Below the pieces are notes generated by a model. It worked only from the letters and a program-made list of their open reading frames with translations. It was not told the DNA's origin and searched no databases. From the NCBI RefSeq assembly GCF_005938085.1, contig NZ_SMZK01000001.1, forward strand, positions 2,728,001 to 2,792,000: a DNA stretch of 64,000 bases, written 5' to 3'. Positions 34,378 to 43,871 of this stretch are shown here, one piece after another. The first letter of the stretch is position 1; each line of letters starts with the position of its first letter. Source of the stretch: Haloterrigena sp. H1 (GTDB lineage Archaea; Halobacteriota; Halobacteria; Halobacteriales; Natrialbaceae). Both the position numbers and the translations under genes were made by a program.

Positions 34378-35892
34378 TCAGTCGTCGAGTTCGGCTTCGT
34401 AGGCGGTGACCGTGGCGTACGGAACGTGTGGTCCTGCGCCGGGGATGAACTCGAGGGTCGCGAGACTGTCGTCGCCTCGAATCTCGGCAGCGACGTCATG
34501 GATCGTGACGTCGTCCCCGACGACAGTCCCCACGATCGTCGGTGTTCCTTTGATGTCTACCGTCGACTCCGGTGCGTAGAGCAGTGCGTTGATCTCCGGA
34601 GTCCCGCTTACGGTCTGCACAGTGGATCCCGAGGAGAAGACGAGCCGTGTCTGTGAGGGGTCGGAGGCGTTTCCGATCACAGCATTTCCTTTCACATCGA
34701 GGTCCTCGCCGGCGTAGATCGTGAGGTCGTTGCTGCCTGTGACGCTGAGGGAATCGCTCCCGGACAGATCGAACGATTTCCGGACCACGACAGCTATGTC
34801 TCCGTTAGACGTGTCGAAGTGGTGGCCGCTGCCGATCTCGTCGACACAATGAACACCGGGCTCAGTGATCGGCCCGTCTAATGCCTCGAACTCGTCGCAT
34901 GCCTCGAGCGAACGATCGATTTCCTCGTCAGCCGACGGGTAGTCGTAGTTCTCGTGGGAGACCGTTCCGCTGACCATCCACTCGTCGATGGTGCCGGCTC
35001 TCGCGTTCCCATCGATCATCTGTTTGCCCGTGCTCTCACTGAGGCCGGCGGCGTTGACTGTTTCGCCGATGACGGCGCCATCGAGTGCTCTGCTGTTCTC
35101 GGTCGGGGAGATCAGCTGGATCCGAACGCGCTGTGGCTCACCCTCGTCACAGCTTTCGGTCACACTCCCCTCGAGCGAGTCCTCGAGTTCGCGTTCCCAT
35201 GCGCTGCAGTATGCGCTCTGGATGGCGATCCGAACCGTGACGCTCTCGCTGTTCGATCGGCCGTCGAGAGCAACCTGCGTCGGGGTGGCCGCCTGTCGAA
35301 CAGTGCCATCGACGGCATTCCCCCCGGCACGATTGCCGTCGAGGTGAACGATTGGGAACGATAGCGTTCCGTTCCGGTACTCGATACCGGGTTCGGAGAC
35401 CATCGCTGATCCCGTGCCGTCAGTTCGCCAGACACCACCACCCTGATAGGCGATTTCGGTGTCACCGTTGGCGTACGCCAGCGTCCCGAGCGATTCGTTG
35501 TACAACACCTCGGTACCTCCCGAATCGTTGACTCTGGTCATGGTCACACGACCAGCGGTCTCCCGCATCGAGACGTGCCCGCGGTCGAACGGGCCGAGCG
35601 ATACGTCCGACGGACCGCGGCCGGTAGAAACGGTCGTCTTCGTACTATGAGCGAACTCGAGCATCGATTGTTCGGCGTAATCGGTTTCGATGGCCGCCTG
35701 CTGCGTGTCGAGACCGCTCGAACCCAACATGATGATTCCGACACTCGCGACGGCGACGGCACCGATCAGCAGAACGAGTCCGAGCACGTGGGACTGTCCT
35801 CGTTGGCGGTCCGTCGAGCCAGCAGACTGGCTATCTGTTGGCTCATCCCCCGACTGTTCCCCGGCCCATAGCGCGTCGAATACCCACCGCAT
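34378..35892 (-). CDS. Pilin-like secreted protein (DUF7289-type)
   Basis: A 504-residue exported protein. The N-terminal region carries RGQSHVLGLVLLIGAVAVASVGIIMLG, a hydrophobic helix preceded by a short basic stretch as in archaeal type IV pilin-like signal peptides, from about residue 30. The rest is an extracellular, Ser/Thr/Gly/Asn-rich beta domain. From about residue 370 the repeated short strands (SDSLSVTG, NDLTIYAGEDLDVKGNAVIG, STVDIKGTPTIVG, DDVTIHD) resemble a polymer-forming, bactofilin-like right-handed beta solenoid. I associate the family with haloarchaeal DUF7289/DUF7305 proteins. No pilus biogenesis gene is adjacent. Start MRWVFDALWAGE. Confidence 0.78.
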   Translation of the reverse strand: MRWVFDALWAGEQSGDEPTDSQSAGSTDRQRGQSHVLGLVLLIGAVAVASVGIIMLGSSGLDTQQAAIETDYAEQSMLEFAHSTKTTVSTGRGPSDVSLGPFDRGHVSMRETAGRVTMTRVNDSGGTEVLYNESLGTLAYANGDTEIAYQGGGVWRTDGTGSAMVSEPGIEYRNGTLSFPIVHLDGNRAGGNAVDGTVRQAATPTQVALDGRSNSESVTVRIAIQSAYCSAWERELEDSLEGSVTESCDEGEPQRVRIQLISPTENSRALDGAVIGETVNAAGLSESTGKQMIDGNARAGTIDEWMVSGTVSHENYDYPSADEEIDRSLEACDEFEALDGPITEPGVHCVDEIGSGHHFDTSNGDIAVVVRKSFDLSGSDSLSVTGSNDLTIYAGEDLDVKGNAVIGNASDPSQTRLVFSSGSTVQTVSGTPEINALLYAPESTVDIKGTPTIVGTVVGDDVTIHDVAAEIRGDDSLATLEFIPGAGPHVPYATVTAYEAELDD

Positions 35893-36001
35893 ACGGGCAC
35901 CGATTCCTGACTGTCACGGATAGTTATCAATCGAGATACTCGTCGTAACAGCCGGCCTAACGGGCAGTAGGTGGCTGTTACTGGCCGGTCCTATCCCCTG
36001 G

Positions 36002-36337
36002 TCAGGACCGAGCAGCTGTCACGAGAACAACTGAGAGGATCAACAGGTACGTCACCAGTGAGCCGATCCCTGCTGAGAGCAGCCGCGACGGTGCGACGGC
36101 GATGCCGATACCGACGGTCACGAACACGCCCACGAGTGTTCCGAACTGGACGGCCGGTCGCTCCCAGTACTCACGGACGAGTTCGCTGTGACTGAACGCG
36201 ATAGCCTCGAAGACGAGTGTTCCAAGGACACCGACTGTGACGAACGGGAGCGAGAGCGGAGCGCTCGCAACGGCGAGGCCACCGACGAACGCCGCTAGTG
36301 CGATCACGGCGAGGATACCATCAGTTACCAGACTCAT
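36002..36337 (-). CDS. Small haloarchaeal membrane protein (about four helices)
   Basis: A 111-residue protein from ATG 36337. Four hydrophobic segments: ILAVIALAAFVGGLAVA, LPFVTVGVLGTLVFEAIAF, FGTLVGVFVTVGIGIAVA and IGSLVTYLLILSVVLVTAA. No motif or family was recognised. Unknown role; lies 82 bp downstream of thrB's stop on the same strand in a region of mixed genes. Confidence 0.68.
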   Translation of the reverse strand: MSLVTDGILAVIALAAFVGGLAVASAPLSLPFVTVGVLGTLVFEAIAFSHSELVREYWERPAVQFGTLVGVFVTVGIGIAVAPSRLLSAGIGSLVTYLLILSVVLVTAARS

Positions 36338-36419
36338 CGCCGCGGCTCCTCTGTCGGGTAGTTACGGCGCACTCACGAACGTCTTGCGGTTGCAACGAAC
36401 ACCAATGCCGACCAGCAGC

Positions 36420-37298
36420 TCAGCGATACAGCGTTGCACCCTCGCTGACGGCAGTCTGATAGGCCCGACTCTTGACGCCGGCCGCGTCGAAGGCATCGAC
36501 CATCGCCGCGGCGATCGAGCGCTGGTCCCGACGGTGACAGACCGCCAGCACGCCCGGCCCGGCACCGCTGACGGTCACGCCGGTCGCGCCCGCCTCGAGG
36601 GCGGCCTCACGAACCTGATCGTAGCCGTCGATGAGTTTCGTGCGTTCGGGCGTGACGATGGCATCGTTCATCCCCCGACCGACGAGGTCGGGATCGTCTC
36701 GTGTCATTCCAACGGTGAGCGTGGCAGCGTTGCCGACGGTGTCGACGACGTCCTCGAGCGGGGCCGAGTCGGGAACGACACCGCGCGCGTCGCGCGTCGA
36801 CACGGAGATGTCGGGAAGGCAGGCGACGACGGGGACGGAGGCGTCGACCTGCGTGACGCCGTCGTCGGTAACGATGGTGAAGCCGCCGAGCAGCGCGGGA
36901 GCGACGTTGTCCGCGTGAGCCTCGCCGGAGACGAGCGCTTCGCCTTCGGCAGCGATGGGGACGAGTTCCTCCCGCGAGTAGCCGCGGTCGTAGAGGGCGT
37001 TTAACGCGACGGCGGCGGCGGCCGCACTGGCGGCCGACGAGCCAAGTCCCGAGGAAGGCCGGACGCCCTTGTCAATCCGGATACGAGCCGGGGCGTCAAG
37101 TGCCTCGGCGACCGCACCGACGGTATTCTTGGCGGGGTCTTCCGGGATGTATTCGCTTCCGGCACCCGTAACCGTAATCGTCGTTTCCGAGGCGCGCTCG
37201 ACTCGAATTACGTCGGCGGGCGTCCCGAGAGCGACGCCGAAGACGTCGAAGCCACTCCCGAGGTTCGCACTCGTCGCCGGTGCCCGCACGGTGAGCAT
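36420..37298 (-). CDS. thrB: Homoserine kinase
   Basis: A 292-residue GHMP-family kinase making O-phosphohomoserine for threonine synthesis. The ATP-binding GHMP motif is PSSGLGSSAASAAAAAV near residue 85; the N-terminal block APATSANLGSGFDVFG and the C-terminal GVTVSGAGPGVLAV are diagnostic. ATG 37298 is chosen because AGGA lies just upstream and a T-rich box lies about 26 bases before; upstream in-frame ATGs precede those signals. thrC is not in the window. Confidence 0.95.
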   Translation of the reverse strand: MLTVRAPATSANLGSGFDVFGVALGTPADVIRVERASETTITVTGAGSEYIPEDPAKNTVGAVAEALDAPARIRIDKGVRPSSGLGSSAASAAAAAVALNALYDRGYSREELVPIAAEGEALVSGEAHADNVAPALLGGFTIVTDDGVTQVDASVPVVACLPDISVSTRDARGVVPDSAPLEDVVDTVGNAATLTVGMTRDDPDLVGRGMNDAIVTPERTKLIDGYDQVREAALEAGATGVTVSGAGPGVLAVCHRRDQRSIAAAMVDAFDAAGVKSRAYQTAVSEGATLYR

Positions 37299-37422
37299 GC
37301 CGATTCCTTTCAAGACGGCAGTCAAAAAGGTAGCGAACGAAGCCGACGCACAGCGGTGCATCGACGGCACCGCAAGGCCGCGTCGCGTGTCGACGGCGAT
37401 TCAGCGACCGGCAATCGGACGG

Positions 37423-39417
37423 TTACTCGTCGTCGGTCGTTCCAAACGTGAACACGTCGTCCTCCTCGTCGTCGTCCTCCTCGTCGCCGGCCGACGCGTC
37501 GTCACCGTCGAGACTGGCGTCCGCTGTGTCCTCATCGCCGACGTCGTCGTCGGCAGGTCCGAGCGGCTGTGCGGTCGTCTCGTCGGCAGTTGCGTCTTCG
37601 TCATCGAGATCATCATCATCAGCCGGACCGAGCGGTTGTGCAGCCGTCTCGTCAGCAGCGTCTTCATCACCGAGATCGTCGTCAACTGGTCCAAGCGGCT
37701 GTGCGGCCGCGTCGTCGGTGTCGGTACTCGAGTTCGCCGTCGGTTCGAACTCGTCACCCGCATCGTCGCTGGCGTCGGTGCCAGCCAGCGTGTCAGCATC
37801 ATCCGCGAGCGGATCCGAGGCGTCGTCACCGAAGGAATCAGTGACACCAGCCGACTCGAGGGTCCCATCGTCGGCCTCGTCGGCCTCGACTCCGAGGATT
37901 TCCTCGGCACCGATCTCGTCAGCGCCGTTCCCTGCTGACGCAGTGTCGAGGACATCCTCAGCCGATGCGGTCTCGCGAGCATCGCCGTCCGAACCGCCCT
38001 CGAGGGCCTCTACAGCCGACTGATCGGAGTCGGCTATGTCGTCGGTCTGGTCGAGGGTGGCGTCCGTCTCATCGTCGAACGCGAGCGGGTCTGAGTCCTG
38101 CTTGTCGGATTCGAGCTCCGAATCGAGCGTGATGCCGCCGGTCTGGCCATCCGGCCCGGCGGCTCCATCGATGTCGAACGATGCGTCGCTTACGGACAGT
38201 TCCGCCTCGATACCGAGTGTCGACTCGAGATCTCCCTCGTCGTGGTCGACGTCGGTGTCGAATCGGTCAAGCGCTTCGGAGAGTTGTGCCGCCTGCTCCG
38301 AGAGCTGCGAGGCGGACTTCGTGATCTCAGTCAGCGCAGTGGTCTGCTGTTCGGCCGCGGCAGCGACGTTCTCGGCTTCCGCGGTGGTCTCCTCGGAGAT
38401 CGTCGCCGCGTTGTCGACCATCGCGACGACCTCCTGGGTCGAGGCCGCCTGCTCTTCGGTCGCTGCGGAGATTTCCTGAACACCGATGTTGGTCTCCTGG
38501 GCGAGATCGGCGATCTCCTCGAGCGCTTCGACGGCTTCCTGGACCTGTTCGGTCGCGTCTTCGATGTCCGCACTCGTGTCCTCGACCTCGGCGGCGGACT
38601 GTTCGGTGCGTTCCCGAATCGCTTCGAGGCGGTCTTCGGCCTCGTTGGCTGCCTGTGCGACGTCCTCGGAGAGGGCCTTGACCTCCTTTGCGACGACGGA
38701 GAACCCTTCGTCGTCGCTGCCGCCCGCCGAGCGGGAGGCCTCGATGTTGGCGTTCAGCGCCAGCATGTTGGTCTGGCGAGCGATCTCCGAAATCGTGTTG
38801 ATCAGTTCGTCGATCTGCTGGACCTCTTCCTCGAGGCGGCGCATCTCGTCGACGGCGTCGCCGGCCTCGGTTTCGATCTCGTCCATGGCGCTGATCGCCG
38901 TCTGGGCGGCTTCCTTCCCTTCCTGTCCGGTGTTGACCGTCCGTTCGGCAATGTCGGCCACCTCGTTCGAGGAGGCGGCGATCTCTTCGGTCGTCGTCGA
39001 GAGGCCGCTCATCTCCTGGTTGACCGACTGCAGCGACTCGTTCTGACGGTCCGCACCGTCCGAAATCTCCTGAACCGAGCCGGTGACCTGTTGCGAGGCG
39101 GAGCGGACTTCCTCGCTGGAGGCGGTCACCTGCTCGGAGGCGGTCGCGACGTCGGTCGCGAACCGGTTGAGCTCGGCGATCGTCTGCTCGATCTCGTCGA
39201 GCATCTCGTTGAAGTCTTCCCCGATCTGTTGCATCTGCTCGTTGTCGCTGTCGGCCATCGCACGGGCGGTGAGGTCGCCATCGGCGGCCTTGCCCATGAC
39301 CGCACAGTACTCGGCGGCTTTGTCCTCGAGGAGGGAGCCGACGTCACCGTCGGCGTCGCCACAAGCGAGGTCCTCGAGGGAATCCTCGATGACGTCGCCG
39401 AACAGGAGACGGTCCAT
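37423..39417 (-). CDS. Methyl-accepting chemotaxis protein, sensor domain lost
   Basis: A 664-residue cytoplasmic-type chemoreceptor without membrane segments. After a short N-terminus, a HAMP-like region runs KAAEYCAVMGKAADGDLTARAM, then the long helical signalling domain with the conserved hairpin tip EIARQTNMLALNANIEASRSAGG. The last 230 residues are very acidic, with three QPLGP repeats (residues 573, 594 and 617). The first about 30 residues appear to be antisense to a substrate-binding-protein gene fragment, so the original N-terminal sensor and membrane segments were probably deleted. See the pseudogene at 39322. Signalling function may persist with an altered or absent input. Confidence 0.82.
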   Translation of the reverse strand: MDRLLFGDVIEDSLEDLACGDADGDVGSLLEDKAAEYCAVMGKAADGDLTARAMADSDNEQMQQIGEDFNEMLDEIEQTIAELNRFATDVATASEQVTASSEEVRSASQQVTGSVQEISDGADRQNESLQSVNQEMSGLSTTTEEIAASSNEVADIAERTVNTGQEGKEAAQTAISAMDEIETEAGDAVDEMRRLEEEVQQIDELINTISEIARQTNMLALNANIEASRSAGGSDDEGFSVVAKEVKALSEDVAQAANEAEDRLEAIRERTEQSAAEVEDTSADIEDATEQVQEAVEALEEIADLAQETNIGVQEISAATEEQAASTQEVVAMVDNAATISEETTAEAENVAAAAEQQTTALTEITKSASQLSEQAAQLSEALDRFDTDVDHDEGDLESTLGIEAELSVSDASFDIDGAAGPDGQTGGITLDSELESDKQDSDPLAFDDETDATLDQTDDIADSDQSAVEALEGGSDGDARETASAEDVLDTASAGNGADEIGAEEILGVEADEADDGTLESAGVTDSFGDDASDPLADDADTLAGTDASDDAGDEFEPTANSSTDTDDAAAQPLGPVDDDLGDEDAADETAAQPLGPADDDDLDDEDATADETTAQPLGPADDDVGDEDTADASLDGDDASAGDEEDDDEEDDVFTFGTTDDE

Positions 39418-40281
39418 CTAACCGCTGGCTCCGTGACGATGACGCCCAACGAACTGATCAGCCAGCAGTACGAGAAGTACAAGTATCATTTCCGGGTTGG
39501 ACCGCTCAACGGCCACGATCTCGCAACCCACCAGATCGAGTTCCTCAACGACATGGGCAGCGAGCTGGGGTGGGAGTCGTTCGCCGTCCTCGTCGAGGAC
39601 TACATCTGGACCGAATCGCTGTGGGACGTCTATCAGGAAGAACTCGGCGACGACGTGACGTTCTGGGAGCAGTATCCACCCGAAACGGACAATTTCACCG
39701 AGATCTACGACGAGATCGCCACGACGGATGCCGACGCGGTACTGGAAGCGGTCGCCCACACCGGAGCCACGTCGCTGGTCGATTGGAACCGCAGCCAGCA
39801 ACCGTTCGGGTTCGGCGGCGTCCACATGCCGATGCAGTCGCCGTCGTACTACGAACAGGTCGATGGGAACTGCGAGTACGCCGTCGGCTACACCAACGTG
39901 ACGCCGACGAGCAATCGTGACCGGGCCAAGTCGTTTGTCAACGAATATCAGAGCCGCCACAACGGGACTAGTCCGATCTACACCGGCTACAACAGCTACG
40001 ACGCGGTCCACGTCTTCGCTCAGGCGGCCAAAGACGCCGGCACGCTCGATTCCGACGAACTCGTCACCACGCTCGAGGGGATCTCTGTAGCTGGCACTAC
40101 CGGCACGATCGAATTTAACGGCCCAGATGAGGAGTTCCCCCACGACGTGAAATACGGCGAAGAATACGTCCATCCGGTGTACTTCCAGTGGCGAGAGGGC
40201 GAAGACGGTACTGGCGTCCAGGAAGTCATCTGGCCCGACGATCAGGCAACGGGCAACTACGTCGAACCGGACTGGCTCTGA
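39322..40281 (+). pseudogene. ABC-type substrate-binding protein, 5' part missing
   Basis: The plus-strand frame from about 39322 reads VLEEGADVTVGVATSEVLEG and onward without stop to 40281, matching the middle and C-terminal parts of Leu/Ile/Val-type periplasmic-binding proteins: YKYHFRVGPLNGHDL, SFVNEYQSRHNG, YNSYDAVHVFAQAAKDAG, VHPVYFQWREG. About 320 codons remain from a normal length of about 430. The signal peptide, lipobox and N-terminal lobe are absent, and the first GTG or ATG (39433, 39439) would give a cytoplasmic fragment. Its upstream edge merges into the chemoreceptor gene on the other strand near ctcgag at 39328, so both genes seem to have lost their 5' ends in one deletion. Confidence 0.8.
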
Positions 40282-40300
40282 CCGCCCCATCACGTTTCAA

Positions 40301-40380
40301 TCATACGGTCTGCCGTACCGGTTTCCCAGTGCGCCCGCAAACGGGTCGCAGGTGCGCTGACACTGATTGACAGGACTCCA
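40301..40380. repeat. Palindromic intergenic repeat, copy C
   Basis: An 80-bp copy between the binding-protein pseudogene and the convergent MFS gene. The left half tcatacggtctgccgt... closely matches the reverse complement of the right half of copy D, and the right half ggtgcgctgacactgattg resembles that of copy A. The inner stem is gcgcccgc with gcaggtgcgc, containing one or two mismatches. It is the most decayed of the four. Confidence 0.68.
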
Positions 40381-40382
40381 GC

Positions 40383-41678
40383 TCAGTCGTCGGCGTTCGC
40401 CTCGAGCGATCCGCCTGCAGCAAGGAATCGATCACCGCCGATCAGCAGTCCGCCCGCGACCAAGCCGCCGAGTGCTGCAAATCCGGCGACGACCGCGAAA
40501 AACGCCGTTTGCGAGAACTGGCCGAGGACGAAGCCGCCGAGCGCGATACTCACCGACCCGAACCCGAACTCGGCGAGATAGGTGTAGCCATAGGAGAGCC
40601 CGCGAGCGTCCGGCGGCGTATAGAGCGCGACGGCGTTCTGGTAGAACGGCTGAATCGCGAACAGGAAAAAGCCCAGCACGCCACAGAGGACAACGATCGG
40701 TGCGAGCCCGACACCCGTCGCCGTCACCGGAACGAACGCGAGTGCGAGGACCGCAAGGACGGCGAAGATACCCGTGAGTCCTCGAGCCGGCGTCACGCGG
40801 CTGGTCAACTTTCCGCCGGCGTACTGGCCCGCCATGCCGACGACCAGCAGGCCGACGTAGATGTAGTCGGCTGGTTCGATCCCCTCGAGACCAGCCGGCA
40901 ACGCCAGCCCGTCCATCGCCGGCAGGCCGTGGAGGATCTCGGGCAGGTAGGTCAGCGTGCCCCGATAGTAGAGCCCCTCGAAGGTGACGAGGACGAAGAC
41001 GACGGCGAAGGCGCTCGCGAACAGCGTGCGCGTATTGCCAACGACTTCCGACAGCGACAGCGCCTCGTCGGGCCCCGCGTCGGCGTCGTCCGCGACTGCT
41101 GCGGTTGGGTCGAACTCCGCGCTGAGACCGTAGAGAATCGCGAGGAAACCCGGCACGGTGAGCACCGCGGCGACGACGGACCACTCGAGGAAGATCAACA
41201 GCGTGGCGGCGACGAACGGACCGAGCGCGATGCCGGCGTTGCCGGCGATCCCGTGCCAGGCGAAGACAGTGCCTCGGTCCTCGACGCCGGTACTGATGAG
41301 CGCGAGGCCGGCGGGGTGGTAGACGCTGGCGGCGATCCCCCACAGGATCAGGCCAGCCGCGATGGCGTAGATCGAACTCGCAACGGCGAGGACGAGAAAC
41401 GACAGTGACATACCGGCGACACACAGCAAGACGAGCCGCTTAGTGCCGTAGCGATCCGCGAGGATCCCGCCGGGCAGTGCCCCGAGGCCGAACGGCGCGT
41501 AGCCGAGCGCGACGACGATACCGAACAACGCGACACCGACGTCGAACTCGGCCAGCCAGACGACCAGGAAGATCGGGATCGAGGTCTCGAACCAGTGGAC
41601 CAGTGCGTGGCCCGCCATAGTAAAGCCCGCGATCGCCCGATCGTTCGCGTTCAGGGCCATACGAATCTTGCTCGACAT
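40383..41678 (-). CDS. MFS transporter
   Basis: A 431-residue major facilitator with about 12 helices, from ATG 41678 (MSSKIRMALNANDRAIAG). The loop 2-3 signature appears as GALPGGILADRYGTKRLVLL, and TM4-5 has GIAASVYHPAGLALISTGVEDRGTVFAWHGIAGNAGIALGP. The soluble central loop (DPTAAVADDADAGPDEALS) is acidic. Substrate unknown; drug or anion exporters of this class are common in haloarchaea. ATG 41660 is a possible start. Confidence 0.88.
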   Translation of the reverse strand: MSSKIRMALNANDRAIAGFTMAGHALVHWFETSIPIFLVVWLAEFDVGVALFGIVVALGYAPFGLGALPGGILADRYGTKRLVLLCVAGMSLSFLVLAVASSIYAIAAGLILWGIAASVYHPAGLALISTGVEDRGTVFAWHGIAGNAGIALGPFVAATLLIFLEWSVVAAVLTVPGFLAILYGLSAEFDPTAAVADDADAGPDEALSLSEVVGNTRTLFASAFAVVFVLVTFEGLYYRGTLTYLPEILHGLPAMDGLALPAGLEGIEPADYIYVGLLVVGMAGQYAGGKLTSRVTPARGLTGIFAVLAVLALAFVPVTATGVGLAPIVVLCGVLGFFLFAIQPFYQNAVALYTPPDARGLSYGYTYLAEFGFGSVSIALGGFVLGQFSQTAFFAVVAGFAALGGLVAGGLLIGGDRFLAAGGSLEANADD

Positions 41679-41750
41679 CGCATCTCTGCGCACTTAGCGG
41701 CTTGGAAACCGGCGTGGCTCGGACGGATAGGCGACGGACCCGAGCGAGGA

Positions 41751-42335
41751 TTAGCTGTCTTCGTGCTTCTCGACGACCTCCGAGACGTCGACGTCCTCGG
41801 GTTCGTCCTGTCCACCGACGACGAGGTCGCCGTCTTCGGTCTCGACGTAGACGTCGTCGGCGAAGCCACCCTGGGCGTGGGGATGCTCGGGGTCCTCGAG
41901 TCGTTCGGGCGTCGAGGGTGCCTTGGGAACGCCCTCGGGCGGGGCGAACTGGCCGAGCGGTTCGTCGATCGTGATGTCCCACCGCTCGAAGAACTCGCGG
42001 TAGCGGTCGTAGTGGGCCTCGAGTTCGTCGGCAGGGAACTCCATCATCTCGGTCCAGCCGTGGTTGTAGAAGTCGAAGTTGGCCTGAATGTGGGTGATCT
42101 CGCGGGCTTCGGCTTCGGAGTAGCCGTCCTGAAGGGCGCGCAGGTAGGTATCCATCGTCGCGTCGAAGAAGCCATCGAGGTGTTCGCGTCGGTCCTCGGC
42201 GTGGGAAGGGTCGGCTTTCCCGGTGAAAATCCTGGTGTGGAGTTTGACCAGCCCCGCGTTGGCGACCGAACGGACGCCCGGCGTCTCGAGGGCCTTCTGG
42301 TAGGCGAAGTGCTTCGCGTTCTGGCGGAGCTTCAT
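41751..42335 (-). CDS. DUF6149-like haloarchaeal protein
   Basis: A 194-residue soluble protein from ATG 42335 (MKLRQNAKHFAYQKALETPGVRSVANAGLVKLHTRIF). The first 130 residues are helical and contain HIQANFDFYNHGWTEMMEFPADELEAHYDRYREFFERW, which I recognise as the DUF6149 haloarchaeal family. The last 60 residues are acidic and unstructured. Function unknown. A tctttagg box lies about 25 bases upstream of the start. Confidence 0.75.
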   Translation of the reverse strand: MKLRQNAKHFAYQKALETPGVRSVANAGLVKLHTRIFTGKADPSHAEDRREHLDGFFDATMDTYLRALQDGYSEAEAREITHIQANFDFYNHGWTEMMEFPADELEAHYDRYREFFERWDITIDEPLGQFAPPEGVPKAPSTPERLEDPEHPHAQGGFADDVYVETEDGDLVVGGQDEPEDVDVSEVVEKHEDS

Positions 42336-42632
42336 ATCCCTTGGTTGGGAACTGCACCTAAAGAACAGTTCGGACAACATTGTTAGGGTGTAGGTGTCCA
42401 CGCGGCGCGTCACGATCGCGTGAGTGTCGCGCTCGTCGCTGACGGGACGACCGGAACTCCGAAGCGGCAGTAATCTGTTTTCTCTCGAGAAATGCTGCCT
42501 GATTATTGATTAAAAACCCACACTGTCAAGAATTACGGGAATTATGTTTACTATTGTTGTGTCCCCCGTGCCAGTCCGGAAAAATAGACGAGATAGCAAT
42601 CCACTTTAACCCGGGTTACGAACGGACTGGAT
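42336..42632. promoter_or_regulatory. 297-bp divergent intergenic region
   Basis: Lies between the DUF6149 and FAD oxidoreductase genes, with promoters for both. The left promoter box tctttagg and the right box cactttaacc each sit about 25-28 bases from their start codons. From 42480 to 42560 the sequence is unusually AT-rich (gattattgattaaaaac, gaattatgtttactattg) compared with the rest of the window; it may bind a regulator. No ORF of substance is present. Confidence 0.5.
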
Positions 42633-43871
42633 ATGACTCAGTACGTCATCATCGGTGACGGGATCTCGGGTAGTTCGGCTGCCGAGACCCTCCGGGAGGA
42701 AGACCCGGACTCGGAGATTACCGTCATTACCGATGAGGGGGAGCCACTGTATAACCGGATTCTCATCAAGGAACACGCGAAAGGCAAACTCCCTGAAGCG
42801 CCTATCTCGATCCACGATGAGGAGTGGTACGACGAACGCGACATCGACCTCTCGTTGAACACCTTCGTCACGAGCGTCGACACCGACGCGAAGGTCGTCA
42901 ACACCCACGACAGCGGCGAGATTCCCTACGACAAACTCCTCGTTGCAACCGGCGGAACGCCGACACAACTCCCCGTCGATAACAGCGACGCCGACGGGAT
43001 CCACCACTTCTGGACGTTCCAGGATGCACGTGGGATCCGCGAGCACGCCGAACAGTCCGACAAAGGCGTGATCATCGGTGCCGGTCTCCTCGGCATCGAC
43101 TTCGCGGCCGTCTGTGGCGCACAGGGTATCGAGGCCGACTACCTCATGCGTGGCGACCGCTGGTGGCGCTACGCGCTCTCGGGAGAGGGTGCCGAGATCA
43201 TGCACGAGGGCATGCGCGATGTCGGCGTCGAACCCGTCTTCGACAGCGGCGTCGATCACTTCGAGACCGACGACGACGGACACGTCACCGCCGCTGTCGA
43301 CCCCAACGGCGACCGCTACGAGTGTGACTTCGTCGGCGCTGCGATCGGCCTGAACTTCAACACCGAGTTCCTCGATGGTGCCGGCCTCAAGGAGGACAAC
43401 GGCATCATCGTCGACGAGTACATGCAGACCAACGTCGACGACATCTACGCGGCTGGCGACATCACCCGCTTCTACGACGTTCTGCTCGGCGAGCAGGCCC
43501 AGAACGGCTCGTGGGGCTCGGCCAAAGAGCAGGGTCGAGTCGCCGCGGTCAACATGGCCGCCGCCGAGGAAGCCGAGGAGTTCGAGTGGGTCTCCTCCTA
43601 CTCCATTACGCACTTCGACTTCCCGTTCCTCTCCTTTGGCCACCCGACGATTGGCGACGAACACGCCGAACGCAAGTACTCAGACACCGAGTGGCGACGC
43701 ATCGCCTTCAAGGACGGCAAGGTCGTCGGTGGCGTCCTCATCGGCGATCTCTCGCCCCAGAGCCAGCTCAAGCAGCTGATGCGCGAACAGCGCGAGGTCG
43801 CCGACCAGGCCGAGGTCCTGCTCGAGCAATCCGTCGACTTAGACGAGCTCGCAGCGCCACAGGAACAGTAA
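42633..43871 (+). CDS. FAD-dependent pyridine nucleotide-disulphide oxidoreductase
   Basis: A 412-residue flavoprotein. The FAD-binding start is YVIIGDGISGSSAAETLR; the NAD(P)H-binding fold is GVIIGAGLLGIDFAA near residue 150; the second FAD motif is NVDDIYAAGDITRF near 275. YNRILIKEHAKGKL and LLVATGGTP place it in the NirB/rubredoxin-reductase-like branch without a redox-active Cys pair. Physiological electron acceptor unknown. The C-terminal domain with HFDFPFLSFGHPTIGDEH is typical for haloarchaeal members of this group. Preceded by a cactttaacc box about 27 bases upstream. Confidence 0.88.
   Translation: MTQYVIIGDGISGSSAAETLREEDPDSEITVITDEGEPLYNRILIKEHAKGKLPEAPISIHDEEWYDERDIDLSLNTFVTSVDTDAKVVNTHDSGEIPYDKLLVATGGTPTQLPVDNSDADGIHHFWTFQDARGIREHAEQSDKGVIIGAGLLGIDFAAVCGAQGIEADYLMRGDRWWRYALSGEGAEIMHEGMRDVGVEPVFDSGVDHFETDDDGHVTAAVDPNGDRYECDFVGAAIGLNFNTEFLDGAGLKEDNGIIVDEYMQTNVDDIYAAGDITRFYDVLLGEQAQNGSWGSAKEQGRVAAVNMAAAEEAEEFEWVSSYSITHFDFPFLSFGHPTIGDEHAERKYSDTEWRRIAFKDGKVVGGVLIGDLSPQSQLKQLMREQREVADQAEVLLEQSVDLDELAAPQEQ

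Noticed and set aside
38242..39321. Plus-strand frame continuing upstream of the binding-protein fragment
   Set aside because: The in-frame extension across the chemoreceptor is antisense to its helical signalling domain; only from about 39322 does similarity to binding proteins begin.
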